A DNA stretch of 64,000 nt, from contig JAYJMM010000041.1 of assembly GCA_037349105.1 (NCBI GenBank), positions 3,038,001-3,102,000 on the forward strand, read 5' to 3'. Of the stretch, positions 39,892 through 50,371 are shown piece after piece (the first letter of the stretch is position 1; the number at the start of each line of letters is the position of its first letter). The translations under genes were made by a program, and so were the position numbers. The stretch is from Limnomonas spitsbergensis. Lineage: Eukaryota > Chlorophyta > Chlorophyceae > Chlamydomonadales. The notes under the pieces are model-generated. The model did not search any database, had not been told where the DNA came from, and saw nothing but the letters and a program-made list of their open reading frames with translations.

Positions 39892-40896
39892 TCAATCCAA
39901 GTCGGCGATTCTGTACATGCGAAACGAATCTTTCATGCAACGGCGAACTAAAACGTTATTGAAAGTCTCAGCGTTGAGCACAATGATTTCATTGCCAAGC
40001 TCACAGGTGATAGAGAATGCAGCTTCCAATAGCTTCTTCGCCTGCACACACAACAAATGTTCCTCATGTAAAACTGCAAAATACACATGAGTAGCAATTT
40101 GCACTTCACACGCCCCCTTCAGCCCCGCAACACCTCCTGCCCCCGCCCTCTGTGATCTGCAATACGGTGTGTGTTTGGCATTTATTGGCATTTTACGTGC
40201 CCCAAACTGCGCCGTGCACCGCCCCCCCTCCCATTACCGATCCTCACCAGCGTGCCCGCTGAGATGGCACGGCCACGCGAGTTGGAGGCGGGTGATGGAG
40301 TGTCGACCTCTTAGCTGCTGCAGACGTCGTCACCTGCATGCACAAAAACATGCTCTTCTGCGACATAGCAATACATTGGGAACGGGGGCATTTGCTGGTG
40401 TTGCGCCTCTTCATGCATCGCAACACCTCATGCACCACAGCACCCTCATGCCCTGCTTTCTGTGAACTGCAATATCTGTTAGGCGTTATTTTGCAGTTAT
40501 CGTGCCAAACTGCGCTGTGCACCGCACCACCCTTACCACCTATCCTCACCAGTTTGCCCGCAGCCCCCTCAAATATATCCTCACCAGTTTGCCCACTGAG
40601 CTGTGAGGGAGTGTCAACCCGCCCTGCTGCCGCAGAAGTCTTGCGCACCTTGGCGGTGCTGCGTTGTTTGTGGCTGCATCATGGGACACACTCGAGGCGG
40701 AGCTGCCTGATGCATCAGCTGAAGATGATCCTTTCCTATCCTTACCGAGTAAGCATTTGATGAGATTCGTTCTGCTTCGCCATGGCTGCCGGCTCATATC
40801 TATGGCCAAGACGCGAAGCAGCTTGGTGTACTGCCCATCATTCATGTCTTCGGCCCACTTGACGAGCGTGATGCCTACGCTACTTGCAACTGCCTC
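39892..40896 (-). CDS. Unrecognised multi-exon gene (3' part)
   Basis: Minus strand. An exon at 40649-40896 starts after CACATATCAG with EAVASSVGITLVKWAEDMND and ends phase 2 at CCAAG/GTGCGC. The last exon, 39892-40041, starts after TGTGTGCAG with AKKLLEAAFSITCELGNE and ends RMYRIADLD and a stop. Between them at least one short exon is likely around 40585-40647, ending AAACTG/GTGAGG. That end is duplicated at 40550 and, more diverged, at 40248. No family recognised; the upstream part was not found. Confidence 0.45.
40200..40600 (-). repeat. Exon/donor copies inside the 40-kb gene
   Basis: The junction GTGGGCAAACTG/GTGAGGATA at 40585 recurs as GCGGGCAAACTG/GTGAGGATA at 40550. A longer diverged copy at 40248-40325 (CGGGCACGCTG/GTGAGGATC) includes an exon-like stretch preceded by TGCATGCAG. 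Intron sequence GGTGCACGGCGCAGTTTGG downstream is copied as well. Confidence 0.6.
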
Positions 40897-41059
40897 CTGA
40901 TATGTGCCCATGCATCGTAGTGCCCACGCGCTCATGTTCCCATGTAATTTCCCCTTGCTATGCGCCCATGCATGTCGTCCCCATGGCATTTCCCATGCCA
41001 TATAATCAGCCATGTAGCACATCTCATTCACCCCTCTAGTAAGTCCTGGAGCACAGCTC

Positions 41060-41825
41060 ATGTATGGTCATGCTTTCTCACTTCACTGTCCTCCCAAAAT
41101 TTGGGACTCTCACTGAGACTCCCACTGGAACTGACCATACTCGCAGGAAAAGAAAGCATGTGCGCTCTTTGCGTAAGTCATTCAAACAAAGCGTGTATCT
41201 CACTCCTTTCTGTAACTCAAAATTAGCTCTGCGTGCGCGTGCGTGCTTCTGAAGGGTACAGCGCGCGCGCGCGCGTCGTCTGGTTTTGTTCTGTGTAACG
41301 TATTCAAATTATCTCCAACATTCGCGAGCCTAATTTATTGGAGCCTAGCCTTCCCGGTATCCCTGGCCTAACGGTGCCCTTGGTCGGTGACCCATGACTT
41401 CGTTACCCTGTCTGATGTTCCCGGCATTGTGCATGGCGATTTCCCTTCACGCCGCACCTCCGTTTCGATTGCTTTCAGAGACTCGCAACTTCCCTATTCA
41501 ATTGCTCCACTGAAGCCTCTTGTCGCGGCAGATTTACCCCTTCCCCATGTTCGTATGCAGCGGCCTCCTTCCTACAGGTGCCATGTCTGCAACAGCACCG
41601 TTTTTTAAACATGGGAGGTAACCGATCACTGCGTCCCCACAGTCAGGAATTATATTGTATGGCCGTCAGAGCAAACGACGGTAGGTGGCGGTCATTCATA
41701 GGTTCATACACTACAGCCCCACCGTCATGCAAGCACGTTTCAGTTTAAATGTAGGCATGTCGGCATTGGACACCCAACTTGCAAAGTTAAAATAGCTTCA
41801 GTGAAGAGTGAGAAATGTGATCGTC
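41060..41825. other. Region upstream of the gypsy fragment
   Basis: Contains a CG-alternating run (41260-41277) and a 73-codon open frame at 41387-41608 ending PSYRCHVCNSTVF, of unknown origin. No reverse transcriptase and no LTR could be recognised. Confidence 0.4.
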
Positions 41826-41829
41826 GTGT

Positions 41830-44279
41830 GAGGGTTCAGAGCGTAGGGTATCGAGCGAGACGTGCCAGCACGGCACACCATCGCGTATGCCACTTGAGCC
41901 CGCTAGAAGGTTGGCACTCGTGCACAAAATGCATGTAGAAATGGTCATTATGGCAGGCGCCGCACGACGGGGCTTGTCATGATGACTCACTGGTGGGTTG
42001 GTTTATATAAAGACTGCAAAAGAGTGGTCCAGTGCTGCGAGGCCTGTGATTACACTAAAGTATCGTTTAATGCTATGCAGCCTGTTATGCATCCCTTACC
42101 CATCAGAGGACTTATGTACCGCTGGCACCTGGATCTTTCTGGTCCTTACACGGCCTCTAACCGTGGCCACACCTATGTTATGGTAGCTGTAGAAAGCTAC
42201 TCTAAATGGGTTGAGGTATTTCCTATGACTGCTAAATCATCTAAAGAAGTAGCTTACCATTTCCTGCACGGCATATTGGCACGATTTGGGGCATGCGCTG
42301 AAGTTGTCACAGACGGTGGTGGGGAGTTTCAAGGTGAAATGGACTCGCTGCTTGTCCGTGCCATGATTGATCATAGAGTCACCAGTTCTTTTCATCCCCA
42401 AGCCAATGGGCAAGCGGAAAGGCTGGTAAAGACTGTAAAAACTGCATTATCAAGGCACTTGCACGTTTCAAGAGAGCCTCGAGAATGGGACATGTATTTA
42501 CCCTGGATAGCACTCGGGTACCGAGTCACTAAGCATGCTAGCACCTTGATGAGTCCCTACCAGCTGCTGTTTTCCTGTGAACCAGTCATCCCTCCCGCTA
42601 TCATGGAAAGGTTGAATGGGGATCAGGCAGTGGATTACCTGGATGTGGATTCTGCTGCTGAACTTGTACTGTCCCGTTCTGAATTGCTAGCCAAGAACTG
42701 CGTGATGGTCGGCCAGAATCTTCTGGTTGCTCAACAGCGAGATACCCTGCGTTACGCAAGACTTCGTAGTGGAGGCTACCTCCCATCAATAGCTAAGTAT
42801 ACTGAGGGGCAGTTTGTGTATGTGCGGGATGAGAACCGACTGCACTCCACTGCAAGACCTTACGTGCTTCGGGTGTTTGATGTACGGCCAAGTGGAGTCA
42901 TTATCCTGGTTGGTCGCAATGGGGTGACTGTGGCTGAGAACGCCATTAACTGCGCACCATGTCATCTGCCCATAGAGGGACTCTTACCCCCATCCAAAAG
43001 ATGGCAAAAGCCAGCACTAGACTTCCCTTGCCAGAGATGTCTGCTGCCTGATAACGCTAAGAAAATGATTCTGTGTGGCAGTTGTGGTCGAGGCACTCAC
43101 ACGTATTGTTTGGTACCACGGCTTACTACTGTCCCTGCTGGTTACTGGATTTGTGAGCAATGTAGGACTGCTGGAGCTGATGCTACTGGTGCTGCAAGGC
43201 GTGATGTTGCGGCGGAACTGGAGGAACCAGCGGCCGCCGTGACAGGTTACCAGCTGCGGCCTGCTAAGCAAAAGAAGGCAGGAAGGGTGATGGGAGCCGC
43301 CAATGGCGGTGGCCTTGTTGAGGATGAAGGAGAAGGACCCGCTGTAGACAGGGAAGATGACGCAGATTGTCTTGCCGGGACCGCCGCGGGCGGTGCCGGA
43401 AGCAATGCGTATGAGCTTGTCGGGACCGGCGCAGTTGCCAGCAAGGGGGAGATCGATGAGGAGGCGCAATCTGATGATCAGCGCCCTACCCGTGCATCCG
43501 TGAGAATCCGCGTCCCCAACAAGAGGTTCGAAAGCCATGTCACTCATCCTTGGGTGCCCTCAGATTTCATCAACTGGGGTGTCCGCGGAGATGCGGTGGA
43601 TGCTCTCAAGTCCTTGATGCCTGGGGTGTGGCGAGAGCGCGATGAGGCTGCGGTCTACTTGGGCAACAGGGTGCCGGGAGGATGGTCGTACCAACTCCAC
43701 CCTCCTTCACCTCTCCCCATTGAAGACAGCCACTGCAACACCCTGCTGGACTGCCTTGACCTATCCCTGTCCCCCAGCATTCTTTTGCTGTTCAAGGATA
43801 ATGGGCAAGCCACTGAACTTCTGCAGAACAGCCAGCTCTACCCTTACCCTCAATCCCTCCATGTTCTTACCAACTCGGGCATCGGTGTCAACGTCCCTGC
43901 AGACTACTGTTCTGATCCGCTGCAACCCTCCACCTACGAGTTTCTGCTGCGACAGCATGGGCTGCACGTTCTTATCACAAACCCTCCGGATGAATATGCT
44001 GATATCTCCTGTGCCTTTGCGGTCAAGTACGCGCGTCATGTGGCATGTTGCCTAGTCACCCAAGATTTCTTAAAGTGCCATCCTGCAAGGTTTGAGTGGC
44101 TATCCCAGCTACGGAGAGAAAGGCGGCTTGTCATTTTGCAGTCTGTCAGCTTCACAGCAGGTCTGGGAGTTAAACGGTCCATTCACGGTTGCTGTAGCAA
44201 TAAAGTATGGATCCTTGTGTTTGCATCGGCAGCTATCCGTGCTCGGATGATCCCACCAATGCACACGTTCATCCGTTGA
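41830..44279 (+). mobile_element. Ty3/gypsy retrotransposon 3' part: integrase, PHD finger, methyltransferase-like domain
   Basis: The 766-codon frame from 41979 has the integrase core: D52 (WHLDLSGPY), D112 (VVTDGGGEF) and E147 (ANGQAERLV), spaced as in a DDE integrase. The upstream HHCC zinc domain is split by a one-base deletion near 41941: VHKMHVEM in one frame, then GHYGRRRT and CCEAC in the ORF frame. At residues 351-395 there is a C4HC3 PHD finger (CQRC, CGSC, H, C, CEQC), where chromoviruses carry a chromodomain. Around residues 500-740 a third domain has ADYCSDPLQP, then ITNPPDEYADIS, then SFTAGLG and a tryptophan, in the order of phage-type N6-adenine methyltransferases (inference). 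Reverse transcriptase, gag and LTRs are not seen, so the element is 5'-truncated and not autonomous. Confidence 0.8.
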
Positions 44280-45844
44280 TACATAAGCGTACTGCTTTCG
44301 TGTGACAGAATTTAACTGAGTTTCCTTCGTTGACTTTGACAATTGACTGTGTATCTGAGCGGAATTTTCACTGGATCTGGGGGGGGCTTCGGGGAAATGG
44401 GATTTGACTTTACTGGTGCTGAAACTGATATTTAGGATGATACTTGATTTCAAACAAAACAAAACAAAAATTGTGTGCAGTTTTCAATATCTGGGGGGGG
44501 GAAGGTTGTTGTGCATAATACGCACTTTTAGGGTTTAGGAGGTGTCTACCGTGAGGTGGCATTCTCATATGTCTGGCGCGAGCCTATAGGCATCCCCGAT
44601 CAGGTGTTAGTTAGGTGGTCGGGAAGTTTGAGATGGTGTGGATTGGGAAACCAATTGCACTAGAGCAGGGCTGATGTAGTCTTCTGGACTTGGGGTCGAT
44701 TGGGCCCTGGGGGAAGGTGAACAGTACCGATGGTGACGAGAACTGGGCTCTTCAGCTTGAAGAGGGTCCCTTAAAGCGACTGTGGCGAGTTACGGTAATG
44801 CGTAAAAGTCACAGCTAACGTACGCATTATATCGGAGGTTATTTTTCCTACCGGTACTTGTGCCCCATGGACTCTGGGCAGGGCCCAGGGGTGGGAAGTC
44901 TGATAACAATACGCAGTTCTTAAAACGCTGTCGTACTTGTTTATTTCTGCCTCCAGTGTTTTTCGACCTGGGGGGGGAATGTCTTGTGTTCTTTTCGCTT
45001 GGTGCACCCATTCCTTAGGGTGCACCTCTGTGCCGCGACAGCTGTCACGACGTATGACTGCACCGTGCGTTTGACTGCGCCAACTGCTTTTTCGGTTGGA
45101 AGTTATGTGTGAACCTGAACAAGTGTGGGTGCCGACTTAGAGGATTCCGATCTGGGTCCTTTACTTTTTCTTTCTTACTTTGATCTCACGGCCTACAATA
45201 GACTCTTAACGTTTCTAGCTATTGTTCCTGATTATCAATCTGCAAGTAAATCGTCAATCCAAGTCTTACTAAGGGGAAACTGGCAGAGCAACTAGGCCAA
45301 CAGCGACTCTATAAGCATCAACAAGTCTCCTGATACGAAGCTGGCAGAGCATCTAGGCCAACAGTCGACCATCTGCAGCAATTAGCGTTATTCCTGCCTC
45401 TTAACAAGGCATATCTCCAGTCTACAGCTGGATATTACCACCAACCCACCATCACACCTCCAATCTACAGCCTTTCCTTTGGCTCCAAGTCGACCATCTG
45501 ATTTATCAGAGATATCTTCAGTCATCAGAAGTCGCCAAGCAAGCGACTCATCACATCAGATCAACGGCCACAATCGCCCAAGATCGTCCCAAGAAACCCA
45601 TAAGTACCTCAAGTGTCGAGGCTTTACGAGATCTTGTCAACAGTATCGAAGAAGTCCAGGTGAAGTAGCAAGAGCTATCACCTGTTATCGAGCTGATTTC
45701 ACTGAGTTACAGCAGTGGATCGAGAAGCTCTTACTATAAGCTCTGTAAGAGTTTATTAGTACCTGTTTAACCGACCTCCCCCCCCATTGGGGAATAGGGT
45801 GGAAGAAGATCAAGGAGAGCAGAACCATGCCCAACCCATGATAG
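44280..45844. other. Region between gypsy and LINE remnants
   Basis: No recognised domain. A direct repeat GCTGGCAGAGCA(A/T)CTAGGCCAACAG occurs at 45281 and 45342. An 86-codon frame at 45479-45739 (Ser/Arg-rich) is of unknown value. This may be degenerate 5' sequence of the LINE that follows. Confidence 0.4.
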
Positions 45845-47479
45845 GATCACGCTCCTTCCAACAATCTCCAAAGGGACACAGAAATCCCTAGCGCAACAAA
45901 TGCAGACCCAATGGACGCATGCAATTACCTGGAGTGGTTCCAAGAAAACAGCGCGCTGAAGCACAATTGGAGGGAGATAGCCTACACTGATGGCAGTTGC
46001 ATTGAAATCAGCCTTAAAGATGGCAGGAAAGCTCAACTAACTGGCGCTGGCGTCCACATCCCGAGCGCCACCGCCGATCAACAAGACACCACCATTAACC
46101 CGGCCGGAGAGGGTCCCACAAACACCATCAACAGAGCCGAGCTGGCAGGGATTTACGGAGCCCTAGTGAAAGAACAGACAAAAATAGCTGTTGACAGTGC
46201 CACCTCCTTGTACCAAATCCGGAAAGCTATCCGATCCCCCATGTCTCTCACCTACCACAAGCACAGAGACCTCCTCCAGCATATCGTGGGCCAACTCCAG
46301 CTCATGGCGTCCCAAGGGAAAATAGTCGAATTTCCTAAGGTGAAAGCCCATAACGGAGATATCGGAAACGAGAAAGCCGACGGGGTAGCTAAACGGGCGG
46401 CCACTCAAAGGGGAGAATGCGATCTGACCGTACCTGTGAGCTCCGAACCCTCGCAGTACGGCTCTTTCTGGCTTTTCACAAAACCTGACGAAGAGGACCC
46501 TGGCCAGGGAGAGCCGCAAGGATTAGAAGATCTGAAGGGTGCCCTGAAGGCGCACATTCACAAGCGCCAAAAGCTGGGCCGATCCAACATCGATAGCGTA
46601 TACTTTCAAGGGTGGCAACGGTTGCACGCGATTGCTGATGGGGCCCTCAGCAACAGTTTCTTTAACCACCCGGGAGTCACTCTGGCCGAGAAGAAAACAG
46701 CCCTTCGATGGCGACATGGATGCCTTTGGAATAACAAGGTGGCTTTCAGGTGGGGCAAAAGTACCACGGACAAATGCCCCTTGTGTGGAGAGCATGACAG
46801 TGCAGGCCATATCACAGGCGCATGCAGGCACCCCGAAATGCAAAAGATGTACATGGAGCGCCACCATGGCACAGGAAGGATTTTGCTGAGGGCTGTATCG
46901 AAAGGTAGCATGGGAGGGGACATCGTCATGGCAGACTTGGGGACGGCCGAGAAGTGTGACAGAGCAGGAGCACCAGCCATGCTGATGAATAAAGTCCCCT
47001 CGTACTTAATCCCCCACGCTGAGACACCAGCACTTGGAGCCGACCAAATGAAAACGAAAATGCAGCCTGACATGTTGTTGATGCAAACGACAGGACAAAA
47101 TAAGGACGTTGTATTCCACATTGGGGAATTTAAGTATTGCAGAGACACTGAGCATGGGGACCAATTAAAAGCTTGCTTAAACCAGCACACGGATCTCGTT
47201 GAGCTACTGATCTTGAAGGGGCACCAACGAAACAACATAAAACTTATTCCAATCTTGATCGGCACATCGGGCACTATTTATAATAAGCACACAATTGAAG
47301 CCATGATGTCTCTAGGGATCTCCGCGTCCCATGCAAAGAAATGCGCCCAGAAAATGCATATCCATTCGATGAAACTCTTGCACAGCATAGTACAAACTAG
47401 ACGCAGACTCGAATATTTTCCAGCCACAAAGCCTATCACTGGGCCAATAAAGCACACCCATAAGAGAAAACCACCGTGA
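45845..47479 (+). mobile_element. LINE 3' ORF: RNase H plus zinc-knuckle domain, no reverse transcriptase
   Basis: Open from 45845 with a possible ATG at 45911 (522 codons). RNase H residues are all present: D27 (YTDGSC), E77 (NRAELAG), D95 (AVDSATSLY), H147 (KVKAHNGD) and D157 (NEKADGVAKRAA). A CPLCGEHDSAGHITGAC motif near residue 288 is the zinc knuckle typical of LINE C-termini. The rest (KDVVFHIGEFKYCRDTEHGD, KCAQKMHIHSMKLLH) is open to the stop. The endonuclease and reverse transcriptase that normally precede this are absent upstream, so it is a truncated element whose remaining domain is undamaged. It differs from the LINEs at 34 and 62 kb. Confidence 0.75.
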
Positions 47480-47499
47480 GGAAGTTGTTTCTTTCTTTT

Positions 47500-47600
47500 T
47501 GCCTCATGGTAACGGCGCGGATGTGGCTACGGCCCCAAGCTGCGTTGTTTCCTTAACATCCACGCCCTTATAGGGCGTAGCTTTCTTTCTTTCTTATTCA
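47500..47600 (+). repeat. LINE 3' tail identical in type to short repeat R2
   Basis: Twenty bases after the LINE stop comes GGTAACGGCGCGGATGTGGC, then TTTCCTTAACATCCACGCCC, TTATAGGGCGTAGC and a TTTC-repeat tail. This is the R2 consensus. Confidence 0.75.
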
Positions 47601-47689
47601 CATCCATTCTCCTCCTCTTGCACAGGGCAGGCCCCCAGTGCTGCCAAGCAAGGACAATATCTGCTTCCCAGAGTTCCATTTATCGCTTG

Positions 47690-48847
47690 ATGGATCATGA
47701 TAGCCCGAGGCTTCAAGGTCCCGATAGCCCAGGGCTGCAGGAGCTGCTCAACTCGCTGTATGCAGCGTCAGGAGAGGGCAAGGCGGACACTCCCTGGCAA
47801 TTGATCGGAGAGGTGGCAGCATCGCATGGTATACAGGGTTTTCTAGTGTGTTCCGTATATTCAGGAGCGTTATAAAGGGCTGACAAGTGACTCATATTCA
47901 TACCTTGTGTGTGAGGGGGCAGTCATCGGTGCCGATGGGCTATGAGGGATATTATACATTACCGTAACACAATATTATGCAATATATATGTGGCGGAAAC
48001 GGAAAATTCAAACTTGATGAATTTCGTAGGATTGAGATCGCAACTTTGGTCACAGCTTTATTGATGTGATCCTCTGCAATTTGCCATGCGAGACAGGCAG
48101 GCAGGTGGTAAGCAGGCATTTGTGAGGGTTTTCCTCATTCACATATATGTGCTTATGGCTGTGAGCCTACTGACATCGTTCCTCCTGGTCTCTTTTCTCT
48201 CATCATACCCGTGTTATACTACAGGAACATCCTCTACACCAGGCCTGCAGCAAACTCTTGTCAATATAATCAACCTCAACAGCGAGGAGCTGGCGCCAGC
48301 TCAGGAGTGTCAACCTGCATGTTCCCCGCAGGTGCAGGTGCAGCCGCAACAGGCTACCCTGCCATTGGTGAGCCACGCATGTTGTCCACCGCTCCAGCAG
48401 CAGCAACATGAGTTAACATCTCTCCTTCCTGAACTATCTCAGCAGGACCCGCATCAGCTGCAACCGCAGAGGAATCAGGAACAGAAGGGGAAGAAGAGGA
48501 AGACGCAGGCTAGCGTGGAGCTTATAGTTCACCCAAATGTGAAACCGTGCCCCGAAGAAGTGGGGGATCACCATATGGTGCAGCTCAAGAGAATCGTGGA
48601 CGCGATTCCTGCATGGCTGCAGCAGGCTGACGACGTAGGCCTGTATCCAGATATGTCGTCTTGCGCTCCGCTGCTGCAGGGCTGTGCACCGTGCTGGTTC
48701 CTGGCTGCTGCACTCATGAGGGGCCTCAATAAATGGGCCCCAAGCGCTTTTGGATCTACGTTCCGAGCAGTGCCAATACCTGGTGAGGTGCCAGATGCTG
48801 GGACAGAGGCGGACATGCATGGAACACGGCACATGCGTACACAGTGA
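47690..48847 (+). CDS. Unrecognised two-exon gene, 253 aa
   Basis: Exon 1, 47690-47828, starts MDHDSPRLQGPDSPGLQELL and ends CATG/GTATAC. Exon 2, 48225-48847, opens after TACTACAG and joins in phase (phase 1) to GTSSTPGLQQTLVNIINLNS. The protein has a Gln/Pro-rich middle, a basic KGKKRK stretch (possible nuclear signal) and a C-terminal part with VQLKRIVDAIPAWLQQADD and CAPCWFLAAALMRGLNKW. A donor-like G/GTGAGG near 48782 leaves open that the gene continues beyond this stop. No family recognised. Confidence 0.5.
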
Positions 48848-49730
48848 ATGTCGCACAATGCAGCTCATGATGCAGAGGTAGATTGCATACATTGCATAAT
48901 GTGTGCTGAGGTATAGCTACGGATTCCTCGTACTAATAGACATTGATCTGAAACGAAGGCATTTGGCTTGTATCATGTACGCACCGGTATCCATTAATTT
49001 TTATACATTTCCTGATACTTTGTCTTTTTATTTCAATTTCTGGGATGCCTTCTGTATGTAAACGGTTGCAAGTATGTTTGATATACAGCATTGTTTAATG
49101 TGCATGCTCTGATAGATAATGTGTCACACTGTCACATGTATACCGAGGGATCTCTACATGCTGTGATACATGTTGTGTGATTGGATCTCGTCGCTACGCA
49201 CATCTTTTAAATCTGCATGCTGTGGTACTATATGACCTATGTGTCTCGACATGCTGAAAATATACAATCACTGATGTTGTGTGTGTAACCTTTGTTACCT
49301 TGAATCAGGCACTGATGACAGATTTTACACACTTAAGCGGAGCGGGCAACAAATCTACAATGACGACGAGGGCCAGAAGAGAACGAGGTGTGGGGGTCTT
49401 TGAAATGGTTTAGCCAGGGTATCTGAAATCACGAGTTCCATGGATTTTTGAACTAAACGGCATGAATAGCAGGATGCAAAAAGCTTGTCATCCTGCTCAT
49501 TTTCCCGTATGCCAAGTCCCGACAACGTGCAGTGGAATCTTGTTGGGCTCACTTTCATTCTGGGGTGTCATCTGCATGCACATGGTACCGACAGGAATGA
49601 CAGCCAGTGTTAGTTGGGTCCCAATCGGCCCAGTATTGGCCACCCAGCGGCCTGCCAAGGGTGGCCTAGTGAGCTAAAAATGCGAATAAGGGCGCTGCCG
49701 CTCCCGTGTGCATGAAAAGCAGGATGATCA
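48848..49730. other. Intergenic stretch with an R1 fragment
   Basis: AT-rich to 49350. An R1 fragment at 49607-49680 (GGTCCCAATCGGCCCAGT, GGCCTGCCAAGGGTGGCCTA). No gene seen. Confidence 0.45.
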
Positions 49731-49734
49731 ACCA

Positions 49735-49916
49735 TTGGGTCGTCGGAGTCCGGTACCGGCCGCAGCAGCCGGGGGGGCAGGCTGCTGATGAAGCATGCGG
49801 GCTGCCGCCCGAAATCGCCAAACACTTCACCAAGGTCATCTCGGAGAAGAATCTTGGCAAGGATTCTTGGAAGTACAAGATGTTCAGGCTGGTGTCATAC
49901 TGGCAGTGTGATAAGG
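49735..49916 (+). CDS. Isolated exon of an unrecognised gene
   Basis: Open frame encoding INHWVVGVRYRPQQPGGQA, then LPPEIAKHFTKVISEKNLGK and WKYKMFRLVSYWQCDK, ending at GATAAG/GTCAGT. It does not join in frame with the ORF at 50372, so they are either different genes or an exon is missing. Confidence 0.35.
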
Positions 49917-50099
49917 TCAGTTTTCTGTCTGGCCATGCTCATGGGGGTCAAACCGTGAAAGCAGGATCACGAGGGTGAAAGCATTGGAATTTGTGTTCCC
50001 ACGTTAGCATGAGAAGCCCTGTGGCCCTGAGCCAGGGGAGCTTCCCTTTGTTTGAAAGAGTCTTGGAGGCTTCCAGGTGAGTCAATGAAAGAGAGAACG

Positions 50100-50170
50100 T
50101 GTGTGCCAGTACCCTGTGCCAGTGCCCTGTGCCAGTACCCTGTGCAAGTACCCTGTGCCAGTACCCTGGC
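50100..50170. repeat. 12-bp tandem repeat
   Basis: Five or six units of CCTGTGCCAGTA. Confidence 0.85.
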
Positions 50171-50371
50171 GCCTTTGGGTGTGGCAATACGAAGAACAAT
50201 AACAGCATCTGCGCATCCACCATAAATACTTTTCCGAATAGGCCAGGCTATTTCCATCTTGAGATTAGTTAGGTGGGGTTCCATACTGCTAGAATGGATT
50301 TCATGGGATGAGGAATCCCTGGCTTTGTTTCTTCTTTCCTTTCATATCGATCTTGTCCAGGCCTCATCAAC

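Noticed and set aside
43017..43547. 176-codon minus-strand frame over the gypsy ORF
   Set aside because: Antisense to the PHD-finger region, which is strongly supported by its C4HC3 pattern.
46606..47274. 222-codon minus-strand frame
   Set aside because: Antisense to the LINE RNase H/zinc-knuckle ORF.
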